Source of the DNA: Bactericera cockerelli
Taxonomy: Eukaryota > Arthropoda > Insecta > Hemiptera > Triozidae
Assembly: GCA_024516035.1 (NCBI GenBank)
Contig: CM044959.1
Coordinates: forward strand, 31,877,234 to 31,941,233
Length of the DNA: 64,000 bases
Direction: 5' to 3'
Below, in pieces: positions 25,101 to 32,940 of this stretch. Position 1 is the first letter of the stretch. Every line of letters starts with the position of its first letter. The notes under the pieces were generated by a model. The model searched no databases, had not been told where the DNA came from, and worked only from the letters and a program-made list of their open reading frames with translations. Position numbers and translations under genes: made by a program.

Positions 25101-25569
25101 TTTCTAAGGTATTACTCCTAGTCTAAATTGGGCACAAATAGTACGAAGTTGTGTGGCTCATATGAATTGATAACTTACCTTGTATTGCTCATATGAATTG
25201 ATAACTTACCTTGCATTGCTTATATCAGTATAATCAGTATAAATAGAATAGTGAGAAGTTGTACTAGATGTACATGAATATCAGAACATACCTGGGCAGC
25301 TGTTTCGAGCTTATTTGCTCTCATCAGTAGGTAATAGTTCTGAATATCCATGCCATCGACTAACCTCTCTTTTTTAATCAGTATAAACAGAAGAGTGTTG
25401 ATATGAATTGATAACTTACCTTGCATTGCTCATATGAATTGATAACTTACCTTGCATTGCTCAATCAACTTGTCGTTGTTGAGTTTCCGCGCCAGCTGGA
25501 TCATTTCGCTGAAATGTTCGCTGGTCAGGGGCGGGTGAGCCATCAGGTATTGACGTAGCTGCTTCACAG
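9028..25569 (-). CDS. PLEKHG4: Puratrophin-1/PLEKHG4-type Rho guanine-nucleotide exchange factor (3' eleven exons)
   Basis: This Dbl-family protein catalyses GDP/GTP exchange on a Rho-type GTPase, working at membranes and the actin cortex. Eleven minus-strand exons with GT/AG junctions keep frame: 25451-25569 (cut by the gap), 24043-24274, 23393-23519, 22361-22504, 20904-20979, 19461-19724, 13980-14201, 11347-11490, 10285-10498, 9671-9787 and 9028-9314. They give about 647 residues: a helical region, a Pro/Ser-rich and acidic linker, then the DH domain (from [19 protein letters not shown] through [10 protein letters not shown] to [20 protein letters not shown]), the PH domain ([37 protein letters not shown]) and a Ser/Gly-rich tail. 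The DH-PH wording matches vertebrate PLEKHG4 (puratrophin-1) closely. N-terminal exons are missing. The longest introns hold SINEs, a LINE and MITEs. It could also be named after the related PLEKHG4B. Confidence 0.85.
9485..9627. mobile_element. Small MITE with palindromic GGGATCCC ends
   Basis: Inverted ends gggatcccactgagtg and cactaagtgggatccc are 143 bp apart in a GEF intron. There is no coding capacity. Confidence 0.55.
9671..9787 (-). CDS. PLEKHG4: GEF exon j, post-PH tail
   Basis: It encodes [20 protein letters not shown] and [16 protein letters not shown]. This conserved-looking segment directly follows the PH domain. Phase is 1 on both sides. Confidence 0.8.
10051..10229 (+). repeat. 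tRNA-headed SINE, GCACTGG family, copy 1
   Basis: The head pairs GCACTGG with CCAGTGC and has A-box tagtcaagtggtt and B-box gttcgaacccc. The body continues tgaatttttcctc to cttccactaaagagtg with a TTAT-type tail. It is shared with 19185-19410 and 35001-35217. Confidence 0.75.
10285..10498 (-). CDS. PLEKHG4: GEF exon i, rest of the PH domain
   Basis: It has 71 codons plus one base, with [30 protein letters not shown] and the C-terminal helix [19 protein letters not shown] copy of its donor site lies 44 bp downstream. Confidence 0.9.
10888..10961 (+). repeat. 74-bp repeat, copy 1
   Basis: The stretch actctgtttcgtgttaatat to ggcgagcttg recurs at 18357-18430 with few changes. This copy is framed by gtgaataa and ttattcac, which may be short inverted ends. 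Confidence 0.5.
11143..11301. mobile_element. Small hairpin element with 33-bp arms
   Basis: Arms 11143-11175 and 11269-11301 are exact inverse copies around caaagcttggtt. A further acaaagcttggttg follows at 11307. Confidence 0.55.
11347..11490 (-). CDS. PLEKHG4: GEF exon h, start of the PH domain
   Basis: It has 48 codons, with [11 protein letters not shown] and [19 protein letters not shown], the first PH strands. Both splice sites are canonical and in phase 0. Confidence 0.9.
12077..12700. mobile_element. MITE with about 200-bp inverted repeats and TA ends
   Basis: The left end TACACTCACCGGAAG and right end CTTCCGGTGAGTGTA begin arms of roughly 200 bp (12077-12279 and 12499-12700) around a 220-bp AT-rich centre. 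The arms differ at several positions. The outer TA could be a Tc1/mariner-type target duplication. It lies in a GEF intron. Confidence 0.7.
13633..13879 (-). mobile_element. Helitron-like element, short, second family
   Basis: On the minus strand it starts A|TCTCTATCTCTATATATA and ends with a hairpin (cccgt...acggg), then cggCTAG|T. TC and CTRR ends between A and T fit Helitrons. There is no coding capacity. Confidence 0.5.
13980..14201 (-). CDS. PLEKHG4: GEF exon g, C-terminal DH domain
   Basis: It has 74 codons, with [20 protein letters not shown] (the CR3 helix that contacts the GTPase in Dbl proteins) and [18 protein letters not shown]. Confidence 0.9.
14216..14580 (-). repeat. tRNA-headed SINE, CCCGG family, copy lacking its A box
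   Basis: The body (cttgggcttactgctgg, gggactttaatagtc) and B-box gggtttcgaaccc match the copy at 14678. The D-arm/A-box segment is deleted. The tail is split by unrelated sequence at about 14250-14405 and ends in a TAA run. Confidence 0.65.
14678..14882 (+). repeat. tRNA-headed SINE, CCCGG family, full copy
   Basis: The tRNA-like head 14678-14759 pairs GTCCCGG with CCGGGAC, with A-box tagctcagtggtaaagg and B-box gggttcgaaaccc. The body ends gggcagtataaataaggcg and a TTA run. The run is the junction with the LINE. Confidence 0.75.
14883..18212 (-). mobile_element. R2/R4-type non-LTR retrotransposon in a GEF intron
   Basis: A roughly 3.3-kb element with one long reading frame and a 3' UTR of about 110 bp. 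It is bounded on both sides by TAA/TTA repeats (18212-18240 and 14871-14882), the latter being the tail of a SINE. It has the same orientation as the host gene. The reverse transcriptase followed by a CCHC finger and restriction-like nuclease fits the R2/R4 group. I recall Dong (R4 clade) being reported in TAA repeats, which would match this target. The 5' end may be slightly truncated. Confidence 0.8.
14994..18210 (-). pseudogene. Retrotransposon polyprotein: reverse transcriptase plus restriction-like endonuclease, one frameshift
   Basis: The main frame runs from about 18210 to 15590. It has a charged N-terminus, then RT motifs [58 protein letters not shown] and the catalytic YVDD (codons at about 16519-16510), then thumb. 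The frame breaks near 15590, where the sense continues one base off. The second part (15590-14994) has a C-x2-C-x8-H-x4-C finger ([18 protein letters not shown]), then RPDI and [10 protein letters not shown], which fit a PD-(D/E)xK nuclease, and ends AHILRKVL. Only this one break is evident, so insertion was fairly recent. A real single-base change and an assembly error are both possible. Confidence 0.8.
18357..18430 (+). repeat. 74-bp repeat, copy 2
   Basis: It matches 10888-10961 (cggttggctggcgctacttg). It lies just outside the 5' end of the LINE. Confidence 0.5.
18789..19061 (-). repeat. 5S-rRNA-headed SINE, copy A
   Basis: Minus-strand reading: the head gccagcgtcgatggcatgtt and accgaagttaagcgacatcc through cttggatgggtgacc follows insect 5S rRNA, including the internal promoter boxes. 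A body follows, with ggcagttgaaagcgacgtta at its end and a poly-A tail (T run 18789-18808). Possible short target duplications (ttttcctagc and ttttcttagc) flank it. It is almost identical to copy B. Confidence 0.85.
19185..19410 (+). repeat. tRNA-headed SINE, GCACTGG family, copy 2
   Basis: Same head and body as 10051-10229, with B-box gttcaaatccc, ending ctaaagagtattattatta. It lies 50 bp from GEF exon f. Confidence 0.75.
19461..19724 (-). CDS. PLEKHG4: GEF exon f, central DH domain
   Basis: It has 88 codons in phase 0, with [32 protein letters not shown] and GVSFFK. The acceptor lies only about 10 bp past the A tail of a SINE in the upstream intron. Confidence 0.9.
19744..20053 (-). repeat. 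5S-headed SINE, copy C, diverged
   Basis: Same order of 5S head (gttaagcaacgtacaacgag on the minus strand), body and A tail, with an A-run insertion at about 19817. The tail ends about 20 bp before the acceptor of GEF exon f. Confidence 0.75.
20456..20493 (-). repeat. Stray copy of a DH-exon segment inside an intron
   Basis: About 38 bp (gtactctgtcaagagcgcg then tctgacttgggcttgttc) match GEF exon f near 19480-19517 with two mismatches. Neighbouring exon sequence is not copied. Confidence 0.75.
20558..20845 (-). repeat. Internal part of the TTAA-type MITE, inverted
   Basis: It matches 4030-4375 in reverse (cttgcatacgagtctgcaac, gttacataatatcg repeats, acataattttggttatgtgc). TTAA termini are not evident here. 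Confidence 0.6.
20904..20979 (-). CDS. PLEKHG4: GEF exon e, start of the DH domain
   Basis: A 76-nt exon encoding [20 protein letters not shown] and EYVIL, the first conserved DH helix. Confidence 0.85.
21039..21720 (+). repeat. CTTCCG repeat family, longest copy
   Basis: It starts acttccgagaaatttctaa, with a short hairpin to tagaaatcggaagt. It has a CTGT run at 21180-21210 and phrases like ctcgaccgattttgatgaaa, and closes gaggaagtattgtgttca. It is non-coding. Pieces recur at 840, 2480, 59186 and 60045. Confidence 0.6.
21734..22000 (-). repeat. 5S-rRNA-headed SINE, copy B
   Basis: Over about 240 bp of head and body it differs from copy A at essentially one site (aggaaact versus aggaacct). 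The T run 21734-21749 is its poly-A tail. Confidence 0.85.
22090..22128. repeat. Poly-A run of about 38 bp
   Basis: A mononucleotide run in a GEF intron. Confidence 0.9.
22361..22504 (-). CDS. PLEKHG4: GEF exon d, Ser-rich linker before the DH domain
   Basis: It encodes [20 protein letters not shown] and ends in LKTQ plus two bases, which join the next exon as Lys. It has 144 nt with a good acceptor (ccctatttcag) and donor (gtaag). Confidence 0.72.
23393..23519 (-). CDS. PLEKHG4: GEF exon c, acidic linker
   Basis: It has 127 nt and encodes [20 protein letters not shown] and EGSDTGK. The phases on both sides agree with exons b and d. Confidence 0.72.
24043..24274 (-). CDS. PLEKHG4: GEF exon b, helix then Pro-rich linker
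   Basis: It opens [20 protein letters not shown], a spectrin-like helix end. A Pro/Ser/His-rich linker follows, with LPSRRKSLP (a basic kinase-type site). It is GC-rich, 232 nt, and leaves in phase 1. Antisense frames here are shadows. Confidence 0.75.
25174..25450 (-). repeat. 31-bp repeats copying the donor site of GEF exon a
   Basis: The unit cttaccttgcattgctcata followed by tgaattgataa occurs as pairs with 31-bp spacing at 25174/25205 and 25415/25446. The last merges into the true exon end. Each copy holds a minus-strand gcaag|gtaag donor. Confidence 0.8.
25451..25569 (-). CDS. PLEKHG4: GEF exon a, helical region, cut by the assembly gap
   Basis: It encodes [19 protein letters not shown] through [12 protein letters not shown] and ends in phase 0 before gtaag. 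The 5' part runs into the Ns. Copies of this donor lie downstream in the intron. Confidence 0.75.
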
Positions 25570-25669
25570 NNNNNNNNNNNNNNNNNNNNNNNNNNNNNNN
25601 NNNNNNNNNNNNNNNNNNNNNNNNNNNNNNNNNNNNNNNNNNNNNNNNNNNNNNNNNNNNNNNNNNNNN
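25570..25669. other. Assembly gap, 100 N
   Basis: Exactly 100 Ns, so probably a placeholder of unknown size. It truncates GEF exon a. Confidence 0.99.
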
Positions 25670-26830
25670 AGTTCAGAGCATTAAAAGTTGAACCACGCCG
25701 GGATGTGAACACGCGTGACCACATCTGCAGGCCGTTGATAACCTATCGGCCAGTATGATAACCTATCGAACAATGACAGGAGTTTTTGTAAGGTTTAGAA
25801 ACACCGACATTGAAAAGTAATTACTTTGGCCATGTATCCGAAATCGGACTTCCAGAAGTTATGCAACAAGGCAATTCACTCTTACAGGAAACACACATTG
25901 GAAATGTACTTTTTTTTACCTAAAGATACAACCGACCTGTTTCATAGTTTAAGATGTTCTCTTGCTCTTACACAATACCTTGTATACTTATACGTTGCGA
26001 CATCCTCATAAATATGGAACTCAATGGGACAGTATTATTTATGTACTTTTCTGGTTGACAACAGATTTATGACAACTTGTTTACTAGAATGTCGTACAAC
26101 AGAAAAACATTGCCTTAAGTGCCAGTAATGTCTTAAATAAGGACTTGTATTTATTATTTAACTTTATTAATCAAACACGTTTGTTCGTTGAATTAAAAAT
26201 GAATAATCTAACAAGAACAAGTGGTACTCAAATTTAGAAAAGAAGGTCTTTTCTAAGAAGGTCTTTTCTAAATTTGAGTGTTTGCTAATCTTCTGCTCAT
26301 AGTAAAGAGGAGGTTTTTTGTTTAACATTAATAATAGAAAGAAAAAAATATTATTGGAGCTACGTATTTTTACGCTTTATTAATTTGAAATGAAATACTG
26401 AACTGTTCTAAAAATACTAATTGAACAGTAAAAGGTCTAAACAAAATGTTAAGCTATGATTAGAATGGTTTCAAACTTAAGTATTAGCCACGTTCGTCGT
26501 TGCTCTACTTCATTTCTGTGACGGGAAGGTATCCTTTACGCCACCTCTTCTGGCTGAATATAACCTTATGAAATAATACTTGTCGGTCCTACCCTTCACT
26601 GTGTCGTGAGGATCAACCAATAAAATTCGCGAAATTTTGATTTTTTTTTTCAAGGCTCTATGTTGCAACAGGTTCTTCTCGCCGAAAGTGTATTCAAAAA
26701 TGGTAAAGTGCGTCTAAAGATCTCAAAAAATAAGAAGAAAAACTTGAAATTATCCAAGATTGATGCAACCAGTTCATAGATGCAGTCCTGTCAATCACGT
26801 GAAAGTTATGCTGGACACAAAAACTACCGA
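25670..26830. other. Non-coding stretch after the gap
   Basis: No GEF exon is recognisable. There is a short hairpin at 26228-26280 (ctcaaatttagaaaag in inverse copies), otherwise AT-rich. Confidence 0.35.
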
Positions 26831-27703
26831 TCTATATCTATAAAAGAAAGCTGTCTGTATGTATGTGTGTATGTGTGTATGTATGTTCTTTATACAAATC
26901 CACACCGTTTGACCGAGAAACCTGAAATTTTGCACATAGGTCCGCTTGGATCAGGAAATTCTTCTAGGCTAGATTATATCTCCCTGAGGTTAAGCTACAA
27001 TGAGTAAGGATGAAAATGGATGGGTGACGCAAAAAAAAATCACATTTTTTGACATAAATGACATTTTTTCTCGAAATTTGTCGCGACGACCTATCAACTC
27101 AAAGCGAGAAAGTTTTAGGCAAGGGTTTGAGCTTTCAATTGACATATCGATCGCGAATTTCTGATGAGCCGTTCTTGAGCTACGCCGGGTAAGATAAAAA
27201 AATGGATGGGTAACATGTAAAATATTCACGTTTTTTGACCTAAATGACATTTTTTCTCGAAATTTGAAGTGACGACCTATCAATTCAGAGCGAGAAAGTT
27301 TTAGGCAAGGGTTTAGGCTTTCATTTGACATATTGATCGCGAAATTCTGATGAGCCATTCTTGAGCTACGCCGGGGAAGACCAGCAAATAGATGGGCGAC
27401 AAAAAAATATTCAGGTTTTTTTTCAAACCTAAATGACATTGTGTGTGTGTGTGTGTGTGGTGGTGTGGTGTGGTGTGCGTGTGGGTGTGCGTGGTGTGTG
27501 TGGTGTGTGTGTTGTGTGTGTGTGGTGTGTGTGTGTGTGTGTGTGTGTGGGGTTGTGTGTGGGGTGTGTGTGTGTGTGGTGTGTGTGGTGTGGTGTGTGT
27601 GTGTGTGTGGGTGGTGTGTGTGTGTGTGTGGATGTGTGTGTGTGTGGGTGGTGTGTGTGTGTGGTGTGTGTGTGTCTGTGGTGTGTGTGTTGTGTGTATG
27701 TGT

Positions 27704-27734
<31 letters not shown>

Positions 27735-27867
27735 GTGTGGTGTGTGTGTTGCGTGTGTGTGGGTGTGGGTGTGTGTGGATGTGTGTGTGTGGGTGGGTGG
27801 GTGTGTTTGTGTGTGTGTGCGTTGTGTGTGTTTGATGGGCTGGCGAAGCGGCGGGTGTAACCCGCTA
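26831..27867 (+). mobile_element. Helitron-like element with GT array, copy 1
   Basis: It starts A|TCTATATCTATAAAAG, then a TGTA run and the phrase ccgtttgaccgagaaacctg. Two diverged tandem units of about 170 bp follow (ttctgatgagcc repeated), then a (GT)n/GGTGTG array at 27441-27835, and the 3' hairpin GCGGGTgtaACCCGC ending in CTA, joined directly to copy 2. It has no replicase, so it would be non-autonomous. Confidence 0.6.
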
Positions 27868-28645
27868 TCTATATCTATAAAAGAAAGCTGTCTGTATGTG
27901 TGTATGTATGTGTGTATGTATGTATGTATGTATGTATGTTCTTTATACAAATCCACACCGTTTGACCGAGAAACCTGAAATTTTGCACATAGGTCCGCTT
28001 GGATCAGGAAATTCTTCTAGGCTAGATTATATCTCCCTGAGGTTAAGCTACAATGAGTAAGGATAAAAATGGATGGGTGACGCAAAAAAAATGCACGTTT
28101 TTTGACATAAATGACATTTTTTCTCGAAATTTGTCGCGACGACCTATCAACTCAAAGCGAGAAAGTTTTAGGCAAGGGTTTGAGCTTTAAATTGACATAT
28201 CGATCGCGAATTTCTGATGAGCCGTTCTTGAGCTACGCCGGGTAAGGTAAAAAAATGGATGGGTAACATGTAAAATATTCACGTTTTTTGACCTAAATGA
28301 CATTTTTTCTCGAAATTTGAAGTGACGACCTATCAACTCAGAGCGAGAAAGTTTTAGGCAAGGGTTTAGGCTTTCATTTGACATATTGATCGCGAAATTC
28401 TGATGAGCCATTCTTAAGCTACGCCGGGGAAGGCCAGAAAATAGATGGGCGACAAAAAATATTCAGGTTTTTTTTCATACCTAAATGACATATTGTGTGT
28501 GTGTGGTGTGTGTGTGTGTGGTGTGTGTGTGTGATGGTGTGTGTGTGTGTGTGTGTGTGGGGTGTGTGTGTGTGGTGTGTGTGTGGTGTGTGTGGTGTGT
28601 GTGTGTGGTGTGTGTGGTGTGTGTGTGTGTGGTGTGTGTGTGTGT

Positions 28646-28682
<37 letters not shown>

Positions 28683-28972
28683 TGTGGTGTGTGGTGTGTG
28701 TGTGTGGTGTGTGTGTGGTGTGTGTGGTGTGTGTGTGTTGTGTGTGTGTGGTGTGTGGTGTGTGGTGGTGTGTGTGTGGTGTGTGTGTGGTGTGGGTGTG
28801 TGTGTGGTGTGTGTGTGTGTGTGGTGGTGTGTGTGTGTGGTGTGGTATGTATGTGTGTGTGTGTGTGTGGTTGTGTGTGGATGTGTGTGTGTGGATGTGT
28901 GTGTGTGGGTGGGTGTGTGTGTGCGTTGTGTGTGTTTGATGGGCTGGCGAAGCGGCGGGTGTAACCCGCTAG
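27868..28972 (+). mobile_element. Helitron-like element with GT array, copy 2, head-to-tail with copy 1
   Basis: Same order as copy 1 and nearly identical outside the GT array (28490-28940). It ends ACCCGCTAG followed by T. TC and CTAG ends between A and T fit Helitrons. Confidence 0.62.
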
Positions 28973-31698
28973 TTATCTATAATTTAATGTTCCCGAAATT
29001 CTTCGAAGAATATTTCGGAGATAAAAAAGTACACTTTTTTAAGGAATGTTCTCTAAATATAAATTTTAAATTTATGAGATAATTTGAACTTGTTAGTTAT
29101 GAAAGTTTGAAATTTTATTTTGGGCGTCGTGTCTCCGTCGCGCACACTTGTCACGCGAATTTTTATGTTTCTTCTCTACGAGTATTTCAAGTATGTATCA
29201 GAATTTAATGACTTCTTCTGTACGAATAGCTAGATGAAAAACTAAAAATGTCCAAAAGTTGAATTTAATGCATCCCTAATCCTGCAATAAGGTTCAGTCG
29301 TTTTGTTGTTAAAACGCTTTCATAAAATCAACTTCCGTTCTCTTGGACTTTAATCAGTTCGTGAAAATTGTCACTGTAAGAACCAGAAGAAATGACAAGA
29401 ACAAAAATAAAAGAACGGGAATAGCACTGAACCAAATATGTAGCTACTTGGTCAAAAGTATGTAATATTGTTCAGTAAGCCATGCGATTAGTTGCTTTTG
29501 CTATGTAGTTTTGTAATGCGATTTATTCTTGAAAAAAAGTGATCATGCTATAGATTGCTACATTTACGGTAAATGTAGCTGAGCATCGGTATTTTAATTT
29601 TAATTTACTACAAGAGTATCAGAATGAAGATATTTCTCAATACACTCAAGTGACACAAAACTACTAATCGGAGACAAATTGTTGAGCTACTTGGTCTCAA
29701 CTTCGAGCTGACATAGATAGCAATTAATTAAACTGAGTATAAATAATTATGTTACCTGAGTTAGCAGAACTGGAGTCGAGTTATCTGGTGAGCCATCTGG
29801 TAATAGCTGTTCTAACCTGTTCTAACGTATTGTCCATTATTCCTTCAATATCATTTCTTCAATTCTCAAAGATTGAATCAATATATTTATTGATTTTCTA
29901 TAATAACTATTGATAATTCTATTGATTTTCTAGCATACCGGCAGAATTTCCCCTTAGGCCTGCAATCAAAAAAAAAAAAAAAAAAAAAAAAACGCAGAGT
30001 ACATTGTTTGATAACGCTGGGATTCTTTTCTATTTTTTAGATTAACATTGATATACTGATTGTTTCACTTAATTCATCATCAAGAGATTCACAATATGAT
30101 TAGTGATTACATTGCAAGGACCAGGACACTGATTATTTCATCAACATTAACTTCTAACTCTTTTGCTTGGATTGTCTTGGTTCCTGTCTGTCTGAGCATC
30201 ACTGCGTTCTCTTGTCTCAATACCATCAACTCTGAGATCAACACTATCTCTTTAATTACCCACATCCTCTTCATTATTCTCTCCGTGTCATCTTTGTTGT
30301 CTTTTCTTATGTCTTTATTTTTCTTCTCTCCTCCTTGTGTTCGTCATTTTCTGCTTCAATATCATCACATCTTTCTATGTGTTCTTTATATTTCTTTCAG
30401 TCTCAGAACATTTTACAAGCAAAGTGGCAGTTGCTAGTATATACTTTCTTTCGCTCGTGGTTTTACCAGTTCTGATCTGAATTAATTGGAAGTGCACGCC
30501 TTGGAAATCTGCATTGAAACGAGGAAAAAATTGCGTCGAGAGACTTTTTTAAGCCTAGAAGCGCCAGAATCTGATCTATAAATAATAATCACCTGATTTA
30601 TGGCTTGCAAGTTGTGCTCCCAGTGTCATAACTATAACATTGGCTGCCAGGACGCTATCAGCACGAACCAGGACCTGGGCTCAGGAGGATTGATTTAAAG
30701 TAGAATGGAGTTCTTTGTGAGGTTTCACTTGAAATTAAATGGTAAGTAAATTTAGAGAAATTGAACACAGACAACTTGGATATAAAATATTTAATTCGAA
30801 TAAGCACGATTGTTTAATAAAGAAACAAAAAACTCTTACATTTAAGAAAATTATTATTTATGTAAAACAATTTAAGTCGGTTACTTTTATATTTCTTAGC
30901 TAAAATAACTTGAATTATTTAAGAGTTTTTGGAATTCTCAATTTCAATATTTTTAAACGCAAATCGTGAACTGTTAACCATCTTAATCTCATATTCGTAT
31001 GTTCTGCAGTACGAGATTTTTTTCTCCATTTTACACTATCCTGCTCTTCTATACAAGTCCAAATAAGATGAAAAGGTCCCTTTAAAATTCCAAAGCATAC
31101 AATATTAAAAATGCTGTGAGTAATTTTCACTCAAGTGTAAGAAGTTAAAAGAAACCAAGCCTGGATTACTAGCAAAGAACTTGATACAGAGCTTTATTAA
31201 AGTTATACCTACGCCCAGGAGCTCAGGACCAATGATATGATAGCATATGATATGATATGATAGCATATGATATATGATGGACTTGGCAATGTGCAGAACA
31301 GGTCTGATCTGATTGAGATGTTCATTTATTGGAAATCATAGAGAAAGACGCAGATTTTGACGAACATGAAATGATAACTTTAGCCGGTGGTGTACAGGGT
31401 GGTTCTCTCTCACTTTCCGTTATTATTGATGGTAACGGATCTGGGTCTTTGGTCCAGTGGTATAAAGCGCACTACCGGGAAACAAGACGCAAGAAGGCGT
31501 CTCTGATAGTGGTAGGTCTGTGGAATGTCATCCTCTTAATTAGAGCTTTATAAAAATATCATAAGAATTCATGGATTTGTTTCGGTGTTCAGTCTTCAAG
31601 TTTCAAGTCAGCAGTATTTTGAATAGATTTTCTTGCATTTGTAGAGGATGCTTTAGAAGTAACATACCTACACTTGTAACACTTAATTAATAACAATT
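28973..31698. other. AT-rich non-coding region
   Basis: No gene recognised. It contains a 26-bp A run at about 29968-29992, an open frame of 125 codons at 30060-30437 with hydrophobic low-complexity content and no recognisable domain, and a TATGATATGATAGCA-type short tandem repeat at 31233-31277. Confidence 0.4.
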
Positions 31699-31840
31699 AC
31701 CGAGTGAGTTAGCGCACCAGACATTGCACACATGGTGACCTGGCTTCGATGCCCAGGGGGGCAGGAATTGTTCTGCTCTGTACTTTGATAATAGGGGTCC
31801 ACTCATACTTCGTGAGGAAAAATGAATAGTTACTTGTATG
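31699..31840 (+). repeat. tRNA-headed SINE, third family, copy 1
   Basis: A-box-like gagtgagttagcgc and B-box-like cttcgatgcccag, then ctgctctgtact and ggtccactcatacttcgtga. Shared with 38302-38440. Confidence 0.6.
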
Positions 31841-32231
31841 AGTTACGACCAAAATGAATTCGAATGTAATAAGAGTTCGAAAAGGAGGCTCTTACTAATG
31901 GAGCGCTTCCCACAAAATTTGTGAAGAGGCCTTGTGCTTCACCACAAATAAAATCATACATACTCGTACATACAATTACTAGTAAATAAAACTGTAAATT
32001 ATCATGTTACCTGAGGTGGTATTGAAGTAGAATCACAGTAAATCTTCAGGATACACGTACCTGCTTCCAAACTAAATTTCTTCTTACTAAAAGCAGAAAA
32101 TATTTCTGTTGCTAAGTCCATGCTAGCTAGCTAGTATGCTAATAATTTTGGTACCGACTGCGAGTGAGTACAACTTTACTATGTATTTTTCTTTCTTTGA
32201 AATCAAATAATTTATAATAGCCCATACTCGT

Positions 32232-32465
32232 GCTTACAATTCTGAACCAATTGCTTGCAATCCTAATACAATTGCGTGCAGTGCTGAACCAATTGCTTGC
32301 AATCCTAATCCAATTGCTTGCAGTGCTGAACCAATTGCTTGCCATCCTAAGCCAATTGCTTGCAGTACTGAACCAATTGCTTGCAATCCTAATACAATTG
32401 CGTGCAGTGCTGAACCAATTGCTTGCAATCCTAAGCCAATTGCTTGCAGTACTGGACCAATTGAG
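32232..32465. repeat. 21-bp minisatellite in 42-bp pairs
   Basis: Eleven or so units of the type ccaattgcttgcaatcctaa alternating with ccaattgcttgcagtgctga. Both strands stay open because 21 is a multiple of 3, giving artificial Leu-rich or SNW-type repeats. Confidence 0.85.
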
Positions 32466-32530
32466 CATCGTCCACACAGATCTGTATAATATCTCTTGTG
32501 GAGTACAAACCGAAGTTAATATGTAATTAT

Positions 32531-32940
32531 TTTTCCTTATCCTAGGAAATTATTGTAATTAGGAATGTATTGTATTCGTCAAAAAATTGACCTAAACAGA
32601 GGTCGCAAGGGCCGTTCGTTTGGATTAGTTAAAGATACAAAAAAGTAAGGCACAAACATTTTCTTAGGATAAAAAAATAATAGAGGTTTACTCCTATCAT
32701 TTTTTTGTTATCTTGAACATTTTGGAACCCGGTCCCAATCACCAGTATTTTGGAGGGTCCCGCTTGGACGTACTTTTTTATTATTCATCTTAGTTGGGGG
32801 TTGTGACATATCAAATCCAATGATTTTGAGTGCTAATTACGAATTTGACATTAATATTTAGCTAACTGTTATCATTGAGTCACCAGTGGCGGAATGCGAT
32901 TTCTTTTCGAGGGATAAGGAAAGTCGTGTAGTGTCGAACC
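32531..32940 (+). repeat. ATAAGGAAAGT repeat family, copy 1
   Basis: It starts tttccttatcctagg and ends gataaggaaagtcgtgtagt. Its interior (ggttaaagatac-type, ttttggagggtcccgctt, gagtcaccagtggc) matches 59285-59920. Confidence 0.65.

Noticed and set aside
25679..25724. GEF exon just beyond the gap
   Set aside because: The frame through the Ns is artificial, and the sequence after the gap has no GEF-like residues or acceptor.
26990..27439. 149-codon minus-strand frame with repeated AHQNFAINMSNESLNPCLKL-type units
   Set aside because: It reflects the tandem 170-bp units of the Helitron-like element. The frame is broken in other copies and there is no start or splice context.
27433..27978. Long Cys/Val-rich open frames in the GT arrays (also 28485-29082 and 38588-39037)
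   Set aside because: They are translations of (GT)n; all frames of the repeat are open by composition and none has a plausible protein.
30060..30437. 125-codon hydrophobic frame as a membrane-protein gene
   Set aside because: Low-complexity Phe/Leu/Ser content from a T/C-rich strand, with no recognisable domain or splice context.
32230..32526. Leu heptad frame as a coiled-coil or leucine zipper protein
   Set aside because: It is purely the product of a 21-bp DNA repeat, with equal openness on the other strand.
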